Assembly (NCBI GenBank): GCA_001829125.1
Contig: MIAN01000079.1
Location: forward strand, 7,595-43,216
Origin: Spirochaetes bacterium GWB1_27_13
GTDB lineage: Bacteria > Spirochaetota > GWE2-31-10 > MWDO01
Reading direction: 5' to 3'
Length of the DNA stretch: 35,622 nucleotides
Both the position numbers and the translations under genes were made by a program. Below the pieces are notes generated by a model, which saw only the letters and a list, made by a program, of their open reading frames with translations, made no database searches and was not told where the DNA came from. Shown here piece by piece: positions 17,201 to 24,486 of this stretch. The first letter of the stretch is position 1. Each line of letters begins with the position of its first letter.

Positions 17201-18194
17201 AAAAAAAGGTTCTCTTTTTGGTAAACTATCAATAGAAATTCTTAATAAATTTAATTCTATATCTCTAAAACCTAAAGTTTTATTGCTTTATAGCTCTTTT
17301 ATATCTTGTTGGATAGAAAATTTTGATAAATCAATTGATTATCTAATACAATCTTACAAAAATGGTTTTCAAATAGGGGATTTGCAATATATATCATATT
17401 CGATTAATATTATTTTTACAACATATTTTATCAAAGGAATGGATATTGATTTCTTATTAGAAGAATTTACCAAATATTCAAAAACTTCTCAATTATTAAA
17501 CCAACAAGTATCTGTTATTTTTTATATCTGGGGGCAGATGGTTTTAAATCTCAAAGGAAAATCTAAAGATAAGTTAATGCTTATTGGTAATTATCTTGAT
17601 GAGGAAGTTGTTGTTCCTCATTTTATTAAAAATAAAATTTATGCACCTCTTGCTGCTTATTATACATGTAAAATGTTTTTGTATTTTTTATTTAGAGAAT
17701 ACAAAACTATATTAGAGTTAGCTAAAAATGAAAAAATAATTAATGAAGGTATGTTTGGTACTAATGTAATACCATTATTTTATTTTATTTATGGACTAAG
17801 TATAGCAGGGAATTTTTCAAATTTTTCTGATAAAGAAAAGAAAAAATATATGAAGAAATTGAAAGAAATAGAAAATAAATTCACAAAATGGACTTTTTAT
17901 TGTCCATCAAATCATGCTCACCAATATTATTTGATTAAAGCTGAAATAAATAGAATATTAAATAAAGAGCAAGAGGCTATGGCTTACTATGATAAAGCAA
18001 TTGAATCTGCTCAGACTTATGATTTTACTCATATTGAAGGTATAGCAAATGAATTAGCAGCAAATTTTTATGTTTCCAAAAAAATGGATAAAATCTCAAA
18101 ATCATATTTTAGAGAATCTTATTATTGCTATTTAAAATGGGGTGCAGATGCTAAAATTAACGATTTTGAAAAAACTTACGTCTTTATGAAATAA
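14277..18194 (+). CDS. Giant Ser/Thr kinase - AAA ATPase - TPR signalling protein
   Basis: The 1305-residue cytosolic protein is built in three parts. Residues 1-270 are a Hanks-type kinase: VIIKVLK (K36), HMDIKPHNIVV (D128, N133), DFG (147-149), GTYKYISPEQ and DIYSLGATFYEML. Residues about 298-560 are an AAA/STAND-type ATPase: GREYE, Walker A GFSGIGKTS (328-336), Walker B VVFFDDMQWAD (about 453-463) and IGAYRDNEV. Residues about 600-1305 are a winged-helix-like link and TPR-like helices (AKFFFDIALNNC, AMAYYDKAIESAQTYDFTHI). Relatives normally continue into GAF plus histidine kinase, SpoIIE or cyclase output domains. This one stops after the TPRs, and no output gene follows on the same strand. 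The catalytic residues look intact. AAGG lies six bases before the ATG. A signal-integration role is inferred from the architecture only. Confidence 0.92.
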   Translation: MVLIEGYTIKEKLFESSRTTVYRGIKDKENLAVIIKVLKLEYPTPEEITKFKREYELGKHLNIEGVVKTYYVEKCHNTFALVLEDFGGESIAKMISTKKMDLLDFLKISSKAAKILGNIHKNNIIHMDIKPHNIVVNLPDDEIKFIDFGLSSQLSREKFEITKGRIHGGTYKYISPEQTGFLNRAVDYRTDIYSLGATFYEMLVGVPPFNSKDEVYLINCHIAQNPIPPIEVDKNIPKVLSDIIMKCLAKDPDERYKSAYGLYYDLLDCLFLLEKTGNIEEFQIANNDVYDKLHISQKLYGREYEIAILLYAFDRISAGDAGIMTVSGFSGIGKTSLIHEIRKPVACQNAYFIEGKFDLHKRNIPYSALIQAFNDLVPQLFTESEEETFLLKEKFLKIFGNNGQIIIDLFPKFEMIIGKQNPLEHVSAEEQQNRFNFALLNFIKLLARKEHPLVVFFDDMQWADIGTLNLLKQILSDKEIGYLFIIGAYRDNEVNLSHPLITTIKEIEKTVTIFTNIKLQPLDFDNINSLVSDSFFTKKETTRELTEIIIRKTGGNPFFIDKFLVNLYEKKLIDFDFEEGWIWNIDKIKEFEITENVVELMIEKITNLKPETIITLKLASCIGNVFDLKTLSIVNGKSLRENAVDLWEALEEGLIFPIDNTYKFYQDQSPEIVDLFIVNLGEQSYKVLDLSVSYKFAHDKIRFAAYSLFSKEEKNKTHYKIGWMLITHYSRKNQLDEEIFDIVNHFDLCIDLIKTETEKYMLAELNLQAGLKAKESAAFNSALKYFSLGVDLLPQNCWIDKYDITSNLYIERAELEYLNGNLKEAKFFFDIALNNCKTVYEKIRVYGLLINYYNAITKFEDLKKTAMEAFKLLKISFPKKVNRFNIFIELLKIKRKLNKKKPDDLMNLPLIKNQQKIAILDIFVKTIAPCYFIDTNLFFILIAKMIAFSLENGLSEHCSFSFVCYGIYLCGTGDIKKGSLFGKLSIEILNKFNSISLKPKVLLLYSSFISCWIENFDKSIDYLIQSYKNGFQIGDLQYISYSINIIFTTYFIKGMDIDFLLEEFTKYSKTSQLLNQQVSVIFYIWGQMVLNLKGKSKDKLMLIGNYLDEEVVVPHFIKNKIYAPLAAYYTCKMFLYFLFREYKTILELAKNEKIINEGMFGTNVIPLFYFIYGLSIAGNFSNFSDKEKKKYMKKLKEIENKFTKWTFYCPSNHAHQYYLIKAEINRILNKEQEAMAYYDKAIESAQTYDFTHIEGIANELAANFYVSKKMDKISKSYFRESYYCYLKWGADAKINDFEKTYVFMK

Positions 18195-18276
18195 ATCTTA
18201 TCGTATTAAGAAAAATATTAAATTTTATAAAAGGTTTTAATTTAATCAAGTTTTGTTTTTTTATATGAATTCAATT

Positions 18277-19143
18277 TTAAAATCTTATTATATCTTTTAG
18301 CCGTTCTTCTTCGAGTTCGTCATATCTATTAAAATAAATATCAGCTGTATCATAGTCTTTTTGCATTGCTTTAATTATACCAATGTTATATGCCGCTATA
18401 CTTCTTACATAATAAGATTTATTTTCATCAGAATATATTTGTTCAAATATAATTAAGGCTTCATCAATCCTATTGGTTTTTAAAAAATTATATGCCTTAA
18501 GTAAATCTTTATGAAGCCCCATCTTGAAATTTATTAACTCTCTACTTATGGTTTTAATTCTTTTAGATAAAAAATTTTTAAAAATTTTATCTATTAGTCC
18601 ATAAAATAGAGAGTAATTGTCAATTTGAAAAAAATAATTTTTTATCTTTTTTTCTAAAGATTTATCATTTTTAGATAAATCGAAATTTACAGTTTTTTCT
18701 TCTGTGATAGTATAAGATAAATCATTAGTCATATCATAAGGTTTTTCTATATCAGGAGTTTTTAAGATTTTTACACCTATTTTTGCTTTTATTGTTTTCC
18801 AATATTTTATTGAATTTGGTGATAATTTTTCCCAATTTTCTGAGATTTCATAATTTAAATTATAAATATGAAAATTTAACTCATAATCTAATTCATCTTT
18901 AACCTTATCTGTCACATTTATATTTGGTAGGCTTATACCTCTGTTTCTAAAAGAAATGTTTAAATAGTCTCTAAAAACAGAAGCAAAAAATTTATTTTTT
19001 GATATTATATTTATTTTTTTTACATTATTAAAATTAATATTATCATATTCAATAAATTTTTCTATTATATGGTTAAAATTGAAAGTTATACATGAAAAAA
19101 AAATAAAAACAAGACAACTTAGCCCAATATAGAATTTTCTCAT
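18277..19143 (-). CDS. Putative lipoprotein with C-terminal TPR-like helices
   Basis: The 288-residue protein has a signal sequence ending in a relaxed lipobox (VFIFFSC, Cys18), as accepted in spirochaetes. The middle (about 30-150) is mixed and contains SKNKFFASVFRDYLNISF and DVKDELDYELNF-type strands. The end (210-285) reads as TPR-like helix pairs (LLKAYNFLKTNRIDEALIIFEQIY, quoted in part, and AAYNIGIIKAMQKDYDTADIYF). It starts 34 bases after the slyD stop with GAGGT upstream, so it is probably in the same transcript. It is likely a membrane-tethered surface or periplasmic protein of unknown function. Confidence 0.7.
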   Translation of the reverse strand: MRKFYIGLSCLVFIFFSCITFNFNHIIEKFIEYDNINFNNVKKINIISKNKFFASVFRDYLNISFRNRGISLPNINVTDKVKDELDYELNFHIYNLNYEISENWEKLSPNSIKYWKTIKAKIGVKILKTPDIEKPYDMTNDLSYTITEEKTVNFDLSKNDKSLEKKIKNYFFQIDNYSLFYGLIDKIFKNFLSKRIKTISRELINFKMGLHKDLLKAYNFLKTNRIDEALIIFEQIYSDENKSYYVRSIAAYNIGIIKAMQKDYDTADIYFNRYDELEEERLKDIIRF

Positions 19144-19177
19144 TCTACCTCAATTATAAATAGTAAATTACAAATAA

Positions 19178-19711
19178 TTAATGACAACTGCATTTATTAT
19201 TATCATCATCACCACCACAACAATCAGCGTCATCTTCTTCACAACCACAGCCACAACTGCTATGTAACTCTGATTCTTCTATTTCATTAACACTAAGAAC
19301 TGTAATATCAAAATTAAGATTTTGTCCAGCAAGAGGATGATTAGCATCTATTGTTACAGATTCTTCTTTAACACTTTTAATTCTAACTAAATAAACTTCG
19401 CCTGTTTCTTCTTGCATATTAAAAGGCATGCCATCTTCAAGTTTAACATTTTCTGGAAATAAAGATTTTTCAACATCAAAAACTAATTCATCTTGATATT
19501 CACCATAAGCATTTTTATAATCAATTGTTATGCTTTTTGATTCTCCTTTTTCCATTCCAATAACAGATTCTTCAAACATAGGTAATAAGTCTCCATTACC
19601 TACTTTAAAAACAAGAGGACCTCTGTATTCACTTGCATCAAAAATTACTTGATTATCAAGTTTTCCTGTATAATTAACTGAAATTATATCTCCGTTTTTA
19701 ATTTTTTCCAT
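19178..19711 (-). CDS. slyD: SlyD-type FKBP peptidyl-prolyl isomerase with Cys-rich metal tail
   Basis: This cytosolic chaperone and prolyl isomerase has 177 residues. The order is an FKBP half (VNYTGKLDNQVIFDAS, GNGDLLPMFEESVIGMEKGE), the insert-in-flap domain (KNAYGEYQDELVFDVEK, MPFNMQEETGEVYLVRI), the returning FKBP strand (DANHPLAGQNLNFDITV), and an acidic tail with Cys clusters (CGCGCEEDDADCC, CSCH). Enterobacterial SlyD has a His/Cys tail that binds nickel for hydrogenase maturation. This tail is mainly Cys, so metal storage or delivery is likely but the metal is open. I use the ATG at 19711, where GGAAGG sits at a good distance; a longer frame to 19756 adds a hydrophobic stretch foreign to the family. 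The following gene is a lipoprotein. Confidence 0.93.
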   Translation of the reverse strand: MEKIKNGDIISVNYTGKLDNQVIFDASEYRGPLVFKVGNGDLLPMFEESVIGMEKGESKSITIDYKNAYGEYQDELVFDVEKSLFPENVKLEDGMPFNMQEETGEVYLVRIKSVKEESVTIDANHPLAGQNLNFDITVLSVNEIEESELHSSCGCGCEEDDADCCGGDDDNNKCSCH

Positions 19712-19783
19712 AAATAAAATCCTTCCTAAAAATAATTCAAATATAAAATTTAACAAATTTCTATATATAGTATATTACTCTCC

Positions 19784-19836
19784 AAGATATATTAATTTCA
19801 TAATAAAGTCAAACTTTTATAATGATAATTATTGAA
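19784..19836 (-). promoter_or_regulatory. Probable slyD promoter with Fur-box-like site beside it
   Basis: On the minus strand TTGACT (19807-19812) and TATCTT (19784-19789) are 17 bases apart, closely like the purH promoter (TTGACTTTAT in both). Just upstream, 19818-19836 matches 14 of 19 positions of the classical Fur box (core ATAATGATAAT). In so AT-rich a genome this can be chance. The site is half of the palindrome split by the IS66 element. Confidence 0.45.
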
Positions 19837-19841
19837 AATAT

Positions 19842-21348
19842 GGTAATCCCTTAGTTTTTGGTGGGAGTTTATTAAGTTGAGTTAACAGAGTTAAGAAAAT
19901 TATAAGGATTAATATCCTTGTTTTGAACAATTTTATCAAGGATTTCTTTAAACCATACCTCAAGTGGTTTATCTTTTATTCTTTTTGAAGCAGTATGTAG
20001 ATATGACATGATTATTGATCTTGTCCTTGCTCCTTTTTCTGATTGTGAGCCAAAACTTACTTTTCTTGCTACAACTGTTGGTCTCAATTCTCTTTCTGCT
20101 CTATTATTATCTGCTGGGACATTTCTATCATATGCCCAATGATATAATCTATTTGTGTTTTCTATAAATATTTCCTGAACATTTTTAATACCAAAATCAT
20201 TTGACCTACTCTCTGTTATCATTATAATATTATTCTTTATAATTTGGGCTTTCTTGTAGTATTCTTCATCACTTATTTCTAAGTTCTTTAAATGCATTGC
20301 TTCGGATAAATAATAAGATAATTGAGATACAAAACTTATTACTTCTTCTTTATCCGAATCTTTACCTAAATCTTCTACCATTCTTAATAAATGAGCATAA
20401 CAATATTGAATCTTACATTTAATTTTATTATAACCCGCATATCTGTCTACAACTAACACCCCAAATAATTCTTCTTCTCCAAATATTGCTTTAGCAACTG
20501 AAGAACCTCTTGTATTCTTAAATTGAAAAATTGTTGTATCATTAGAACAAAAAATCCATGCAAAACCTGAATTACCATCTGTTCTCCAACTCGTTTCATC
20601 TGCATGTTTTACTAATGCTTTTCTATAATCTTCTATTAAATACTCTTCTGATTTTTCAAGAATGTTTGCTATTTTATGAAATATTGAAAACAAACTACTG
20701 CTTGTTAAATAATCTCCAAGAATTGATTCTATTCTACCTATGGGAATACCGTGATAATAATGCATTACACAACATTGGGCTATTAGATTATTTCCATATA
20801 AGCCATTATTTAGAACTTTTGGTTTTGTTTGATATATTTTACGACATTTTGGGCAGTGTTTTTTTTCACATTTATATATAATTTCTTTCGGTTTATTATT
20901 TTCAATATCTATAATAGTTCTTTCCTGATACCCTTTTTTTGCTAATTTTTCTAAACATTCAGGGCATATATCTTTTTCATAATATAGATATTCTATTTTA
21001 TCGGCAGATTCTTCCGTTGCACTTTTTCTTCCATAACCTTTATCTCCTTCTTTTTTCCCTCCATTTTTATTTGGATTGTCAATTTTTGTATTTTCTTTTA
21101 ACGGGATTTTACTTGATGGAGTAGACGAACCAAAAATACCTTCTTTCTCTTTCATCTTTTGAGAACTTATGATTTTTTTTAATCGTACAATTTCTTCTTT
21201 TAAATCGTGAATCTCGATATCTTTATTTAGACAATTAATGCAATTATTCATGATTATTTTTTAACATATTTTAACTTTAATTAATAGCTCTAATCTAAAA
21301 AAAATCACTTTTTTTACTAATTTTTTCCACCAAAAACTAAGGGATTAC
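19842..21348. mobile_element. IS66-family insertion sequence, complete, with target duplication
   Basis: Terminal inverted repeats of 22 bp are perfect (19843-19864 with 21327-21348; ends begin GTAATCCC). The 8-base target duplication GAAAATAT is present on both sides (19834-19841 and 21349-21356), with one extra G at the left end. A single transposase gene fills the element, as in the ISBst12 type of IS66 that lacks tnpA and tnpB. Perfect ends, an intact gene and an exact duplication indicate recent insertion. Confidence 0.95.
19872..21251 (-). CDS. IS66-family DDE transposase (TnpC)
   Basis: The 459-residue transposase moves the surrounding element. An N-terminal coiled coil (ENCLNKDIEIHDLKEEIVRL region, 5-35) is followed by a linker (FGSSTPSS), a Cys-pair zinc finger (C96/C99 and C133/C136), and the DDE core: HADETSWR (D218), LVVDRYAGY (D269) and DNNRAERELRP (E386). 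The C-terminal SIIMSYLHTASKR is the family's last helix. All three acidic residues are present, so the protein should be active. It is the only gene between the inverted repeats. Codon and base use match the host. Confidence 0.96.
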   Translation of the reverse strand: MNNCINCLNKDIEIHDLKEEIVRLKKIISSQKMKEKEGIFGSSTPSSKIPLKENTKIDNPNKNGGKKEGDKGYGRKSATEESADKIEYLYYEKDICPECLEKLAKKGYQERTIIDIENNKPKEIIYKCEKKHCPKCRKIYQTKPKVLNNGLYGNNLIAQCCVMHYYHGIPIGRIESILGDYLTSSSLFSIFHKIANILEKSEEYLIEDYRKALVKHADETSWRTDGNSGFAWIFCSNDTTIFQFKNTRGSSVAKAIFGEEELFGVLVVDRYAGYNKIKCKIQYCYAHLLRMVEDLGKDSDKEEVISFVSQLSYYLSEAMHLKNLEISDEEYYKKAQIIKNNIIMITESRSNDFGIKNVQEIFIENTNRLYHWAYDRNVPADNNRAERELRPTVVARKVSFGSQSEKGARTRSIIMSYLHTASKRIKDKPLEVWFKEILDKIVQNKDINPYNFLNSVNST

Positions 21349-21412
21349 GAAAATATCATTATAATTTTAGAAACATTTAAGTATATTTTAAACTTAATTT
21401 TTAAAAATAGGA

Positions 21413-21440
21413 TTGACAATATAAAAAAAATCAATATTAT
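21413..21440 (+). promoter_or_regulatory. Promoter placed for leaderless transcription
   Basis: TTGACA (21413-21418, perfect) and TATTAT (21435-21440) are 16 bases apart. The ATG of the next gene is at 21448, only seven bases after the -10 box, where RNA synthesis should begin. No ribosome site is present. Confidence 0.7.
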
Positions 21441-21447
21441 TACAAAT

Positions 21448-21996
21448 ATGAAAAAGAATATAATTGTATTAATATTTTTACTTTTTTCTTATTTAATTTT
21501 TTGTAAACAAAATATTCCTCTTGTTGTTGAGAGTGAAAAAATTATTTTCAAAAAGTTATCAAGTGAAATAAAAAATAAATTATCAAAAAAAATAGAAATA
21601 GTAGTTTATAATATAGTAGTTCTAAATGAGACTAAAGAATTTTCGTTGGTAATTAATAATAGTTTTAAAAAATATATGAAAGAAGAACAAAAAAATAATA
21701 ACAATTATTATTATCTATTATTTTTTGATGATATAAAAAACGAGGACAATAGCACTGACTATTCTTTTGTTAATAATTATAATGAGCATGAATTAATCGC
21801 TTACGCAAAATATTTAAATAAAGATGCTATTTTTATTTCTTCATTAACTATTTTTAAAGATGAAACAAAAGATGTTTTTGACATAAAATTACATAAATTT
21901 GTTAAAAAGAATACAGCATTAATTCAAGGAAATATATTTAATACTGATACTCAACAATCTATTTTAAGATTTCGTTATTATTTTTTAATTGATTAA
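21448..21996 (+). CDS. Small secreted protein of unknown function
   Basis: The 182-residue protein has an N-terminal signal (MKKNIIVLIFLLFSYLIFC). The Cys at residue 19 followed by Lys may be a lipidation site. The remainder is Lys/Asn-rich with strand-like stretches (KKIEIVVYNIVVL, YYYLLFFDDI, DAIFISSLTIF, FDIKLHKFV) in a pattern that could be a small alpha/beta domain. I recognise no family. A sigma70 promoter ends seven bases before the ATG, so it appears to be translated from a leaderless mRNA. It faces the IS66 element, whose insertion sits about 100 bases upstream, and ends convergently with the response regulator. Confidence 0.65.
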   Translation: MKKNIIVLIFLLFSYLIFCKQNIPLVVESEKIIFKKLSSEIKNKLSKKIEIVVYNIVVLNETKEFSLVINNSFKKYMKEEQKNNNNYYYLLFFDDIKNEDNSTDYSFVNNYNEHELIAYAKYLNKDAIFISSLTIFKDETKDVFDIKLHKFVKKNTALIQGNIFNTDTQQSILRFRYYFLID

Positions 21997-22020
21997 TCGA
22001 AGTTTAAATTTAGGTTCATA

Positions 22021-22749
22021 TTAAAACATATCACTATTTTTCTTTAAAAAATCAGAAATTCTATCAAGAATATTCCTTTTTTCATCGAGATTCTCTAAAG
22101 TATTTAAAACTTCATTTAAAACTTTATATTCTTCAGATTTTATTATTTGTGGAAATTTATTATTCATTATACTATCAAAACTTTTTAATATCGAATGACT
22201 AACATGAATTAATCTTGATATTGTTTCGAGATTATTTTCTATTTTGTTAATATTTGCATTCCCAATAAATTGGTTTTTTTTATCAATTTCATCGGCTATT
22301 TGTTTATTTTTTTCTTTTAATAAATCTATAATACATCTATTATTATCTTCATAAAGTTTAATTCGTAAAAGAGTTTTTATTTGATAAATGAGGTTTTCTA
22401 AATAAATTGGTTTTTCTATAAATTGAATTGCTCCATATTTATAAACTTCTGAAATATTTTCTCGTGATTGGAAAGCAGACATTACAACTTTTGGAATAAA
22501 TCTTGTATTTTCGCGAGAATTAAGTAGTTCAAGTATTTGAAATCCATCAAATTTTGGCATCATCAAATCAATAATAACAAGATCAAGATTATCGTTGTCA
22601 TAATTTTTATAATCTTCAACAAATTTTTCCGAATCAATATAAGTTATTATATCAAATTTGTCTTCTTGTAATAAAACAGTCTTTATCATCTCACAAATTT
22701 CTTTTTCATCATCTATTATTATTATTCTTGCGTTCTTTTTATAAATCAT
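22021..22749 (-). CDS. Response regulator with C-terminal helical region
   Basis: The 242-residue protein has an N-terminal receiver domain (about 7-128) with all key residues: IIIIDDE (D13, D14), phospho-acceptor D61 in VIIDLMMPK, S91 in VVMSAF, and K113 in IEKP. The remaining 110 residues are helical, including a probable coiled coil (IIDLLKEKNKQIADEIDKKN), with no DNA-binding or enzyme motif. Output is probably by protein contact. I use the ATG at 22749, where GGGAGA lies five bases upstream; an extended frame to 22794 adds only a Phe-rich stretch. No histidine kinase is next to it. The divergent gene at 22837 shares its promoter region. Confidence 0.9.
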   Translation of the reverse strand: MIYKKNARIIIIDDEKEICEMIKTVLLQEDKFDIITYIDSEKFVEDYKNYDNDNLDLVIIDLMMPKFDGFQILELLNSRENTRFIPKVVMSAFQSRENISEVYKYGAIQFIEKPIYLENLIYQIKTLLRIKLYEDNNRCIIDLLKEKNKQIADEIDKKNQFIGNANINKIENNLETISRLIHVSHSILKSFDSIMNNKFPQIIKSEEYKVLNEVLNTLENLDEKRNILDRISDFLKKNSDMF

Positions 22750-22801
22750 TCCATCTCCCTTATAAAAAAAATAAAAAAAAATATTTTTTTTCACTTTTTT
22801 C

Positions 22802-22830
22802 TTTCAAAATAAAATAAAAATCCTTATAAT
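22802..22830 (+). promoter_or_regulatory. Second leaderless-type promoter
   Basis: TTTCAA (22802-22807) and a perfect TATAAT (22825-22830) are 17 bases apart. The ATG at 22837 begins six bases after the -10 box and no ribosome site precedes it. Confidence 0.6.
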
Positions 22831-22836
22831 ATATAT

Positions 22837-24024
22837 ATGAATATAAAAGATTTTTTTAAGAAACATAATATAACTTTATACACTATATTAATTTTAATTA
22901 TCGGTATTACTTTTTTTTCGTTTATAATTATTTATTTAATAAATAATTATTTCAGATTAGCAAATTTAATTGTTAAATACAAGTTTGAATTGATTTTTCT
23001 TTTAATTACTGGTTATTTTTTATATAGTTTTAAATATGATTTTTTTAGTATGCGGATAAGTTTTAATTCGTTTATAATTTATATAAGTAATAACATTTTA
23101 AAAGAACATCATTATAAAGGAATAGAATTAATTTTCTTCTTTATAATAGTTTATTTTTTGTCGCAGTTTTTTATAGGTCTTTTAACAAAAGGACTAAATA
23201 CAGAAAAAATCGAAAAGTTTTTTATGAGAATTGTTATGTGGACAATTCTTATTTTGGTTTTTAACTTTTTAATTTCGCTTTTAAAAATTAATATAACAAA
23301 TTTATCAGTCAAAGACATTCTTTTAATCATTTTACTTTTTATACCACATTCTATTGTAAAAATTTTATTTTCTTATTTTGAAGCTTTACTAAAAGGCAAA
23401 TATATTGATTTTTTAAATAAATATTTAACATATTTAATAATTGATTGTATAATTATATTTTTCTCAATTTTAGTTGGAAATGTTTATTCCAAAATAGGAA
23501 TACTTAATACTGCATTCTTTATAGCTTTTTTAGCTATAGTAATTTCTTTGATTAGATACATTTCAAATTATACATTTGGATTAGTTTCATATTTTTCTAT
23601 AAATTCTTTTATAAATCCAAATTTTTTATATAAAGATTATAAAATTCCGCAGATATTTTTAGGAAAAAAGATTGAAATCAATAATTTAATTGATAAATCC
23701 ATTAAATATTTTGCTTTTGTAACAATTTCAAGTAAAAATGATAACTTTACAAGAGAGTTTTTAGAAAATTTACCTAAAGACTATAAATTTTATCTAATAA
23801 ATAATACTTTAACAACAATAATTCCTTTAGAAAATTTATCCATTGAAAATATAACTAATCTAAAAAATTTGACAACAGATTGTTTTTATGGTTATTGTAT
23901 TATAGAAAGAAAATATTTTGAGAATATAGATATTATTTATATTTTTAGATCGATTCTAAATATATCTAAAAAAATTAAATCAGAGTCTGATATTGTCGAG
24001 ATTAAACAAAATTTGATTTTCTAA
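22837..24024 (+). CDS. Seven-TM membrane protein with cytoplasmic C-terminal domain
   Basis: In this 395-residue protein the first 245 residues hold about seven hydrophobic segments (near 14-38, 50-65, 93-115, 128-148, 157-180, 197-218 and 223-242). About 150 mostly polar residues follow, with strand-like parts (KYFAFVTISSK, YKFYLINNTLTTIIPL, CFYGYCIIERKYF). The layout is loosely that of a channel or receptor with a soluble output, but I find no motif of MscS, sensor kinases or transporters. It is first of three closely spaced genes (gaps of 14 and 13 bases), so it is likely the membrane part of a small system with the helical and DnaJ-related proteins. Confidence 0.7.
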   Translation: MNIKDFFKKHNITLYTILILIIGITFFSFIIIYLINNYFRLANLIVKYKFELIFLLITGYFLYSFKYDFFSMRISFNSFIIYISNNILKEHHYKGIELIFFFIIVYFLSQFFIGLLTKGLNTEKIEKFFMRIVMWTILILVFNFLISLLKINITNLSVKDILLIILLFIPHSIVKILFSYFEALLKGKYIDFLNKYLTYLIIDCIIIFFSILVGNVYSKIGILNTAFFIAFLAIVISLIRYISNYTFGLVSYFSINSFINPNFLYKDYKIPQIFLGKKIEINNLIDKSIKYFAFVTISSKNDNFTREFLENLPKDYKFYLINNTLTTIIPLENLSIENITNLKNLTTDCFYGYCIIERKYFENIDIIYIFRSILNISKKIKSESDIVEIKQNLIF

Positions 24025-24038
24025 GTTAGGTTTATTTT

Positions 24039-24473
24039 ATGGACAAGTTAATTCCAAATTTGATTATTATTAATAAAATGATTATTTTTTGTGAGAATAT
24101 TCTTGATGAGGATATTAATGTTTCTTATTTTATAGATAAATTAAATTATGATACTAAATTTATTGATAATTTCTGTGAATATATTTTTGATGAATATATA
24201 AAAAACACAAAAGAAGCAAGTAACGATCATTTTTTAAAAGTGTATTATTCTACATTAAAAAGGTTTTATAGATTTGTTATTAAATTAATAAAACTTGAAA
24301 TTAATACTAAAAATAATAAAGATAAATTATTTAGTTCTTTAAAAGAAAAAATAGAAGATAGAATACATTCATTAAAAGATTTTCAATATAGACAAAGTTT
24401 AAAAAATAACGATAAACAAGGAATAAACGAAGAAGAATATTCAATTCTTCTAAAAGGTTTTGAAAAAAATTAA
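24039..24473 (+). CDS. Small helical protein of unknown function
   Basis: The 144-residue, probably all-alpha protein has no membrane segment or cysteine pattern. Stretches such as IINKMIIFCENILDEDINVSYFI (quoted in part) and LKRFYRFVIKLIKLEI are amphipathic, and the C-terminal half is Lys-rich. I recognise no family. It lies between the 7-TM gene and the DnaJ-related gene with gaps of 14 and 13 bases, so the three are probably one transcript. A weak AGG is the only ribosome-site candidate. Confidence 0.65.
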   Translation: MDKLIPNLIIINKMIIFCENILDEDINVSYFIDKLNYDTKFIDNFCEYIFDEYIKNTKEASNDHFLKVYYSTLKRFYRFVIKLIKLEINTKNNKDKLFSSLKEKIEDRIHSLKDFQYRQSLKNNDKQGINEEEYSILLKGFEKN

Positions 24474-24486
24474 TGGATGTCAATTT

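Noticed and set aside
20558-20881. 107-codon plus-strand frame inside the IS66 element
   Set aside because: It is antisense to the transposase, rich in Leu/Phe/His from reversed codons, and resembles no IS66 accessory protein.
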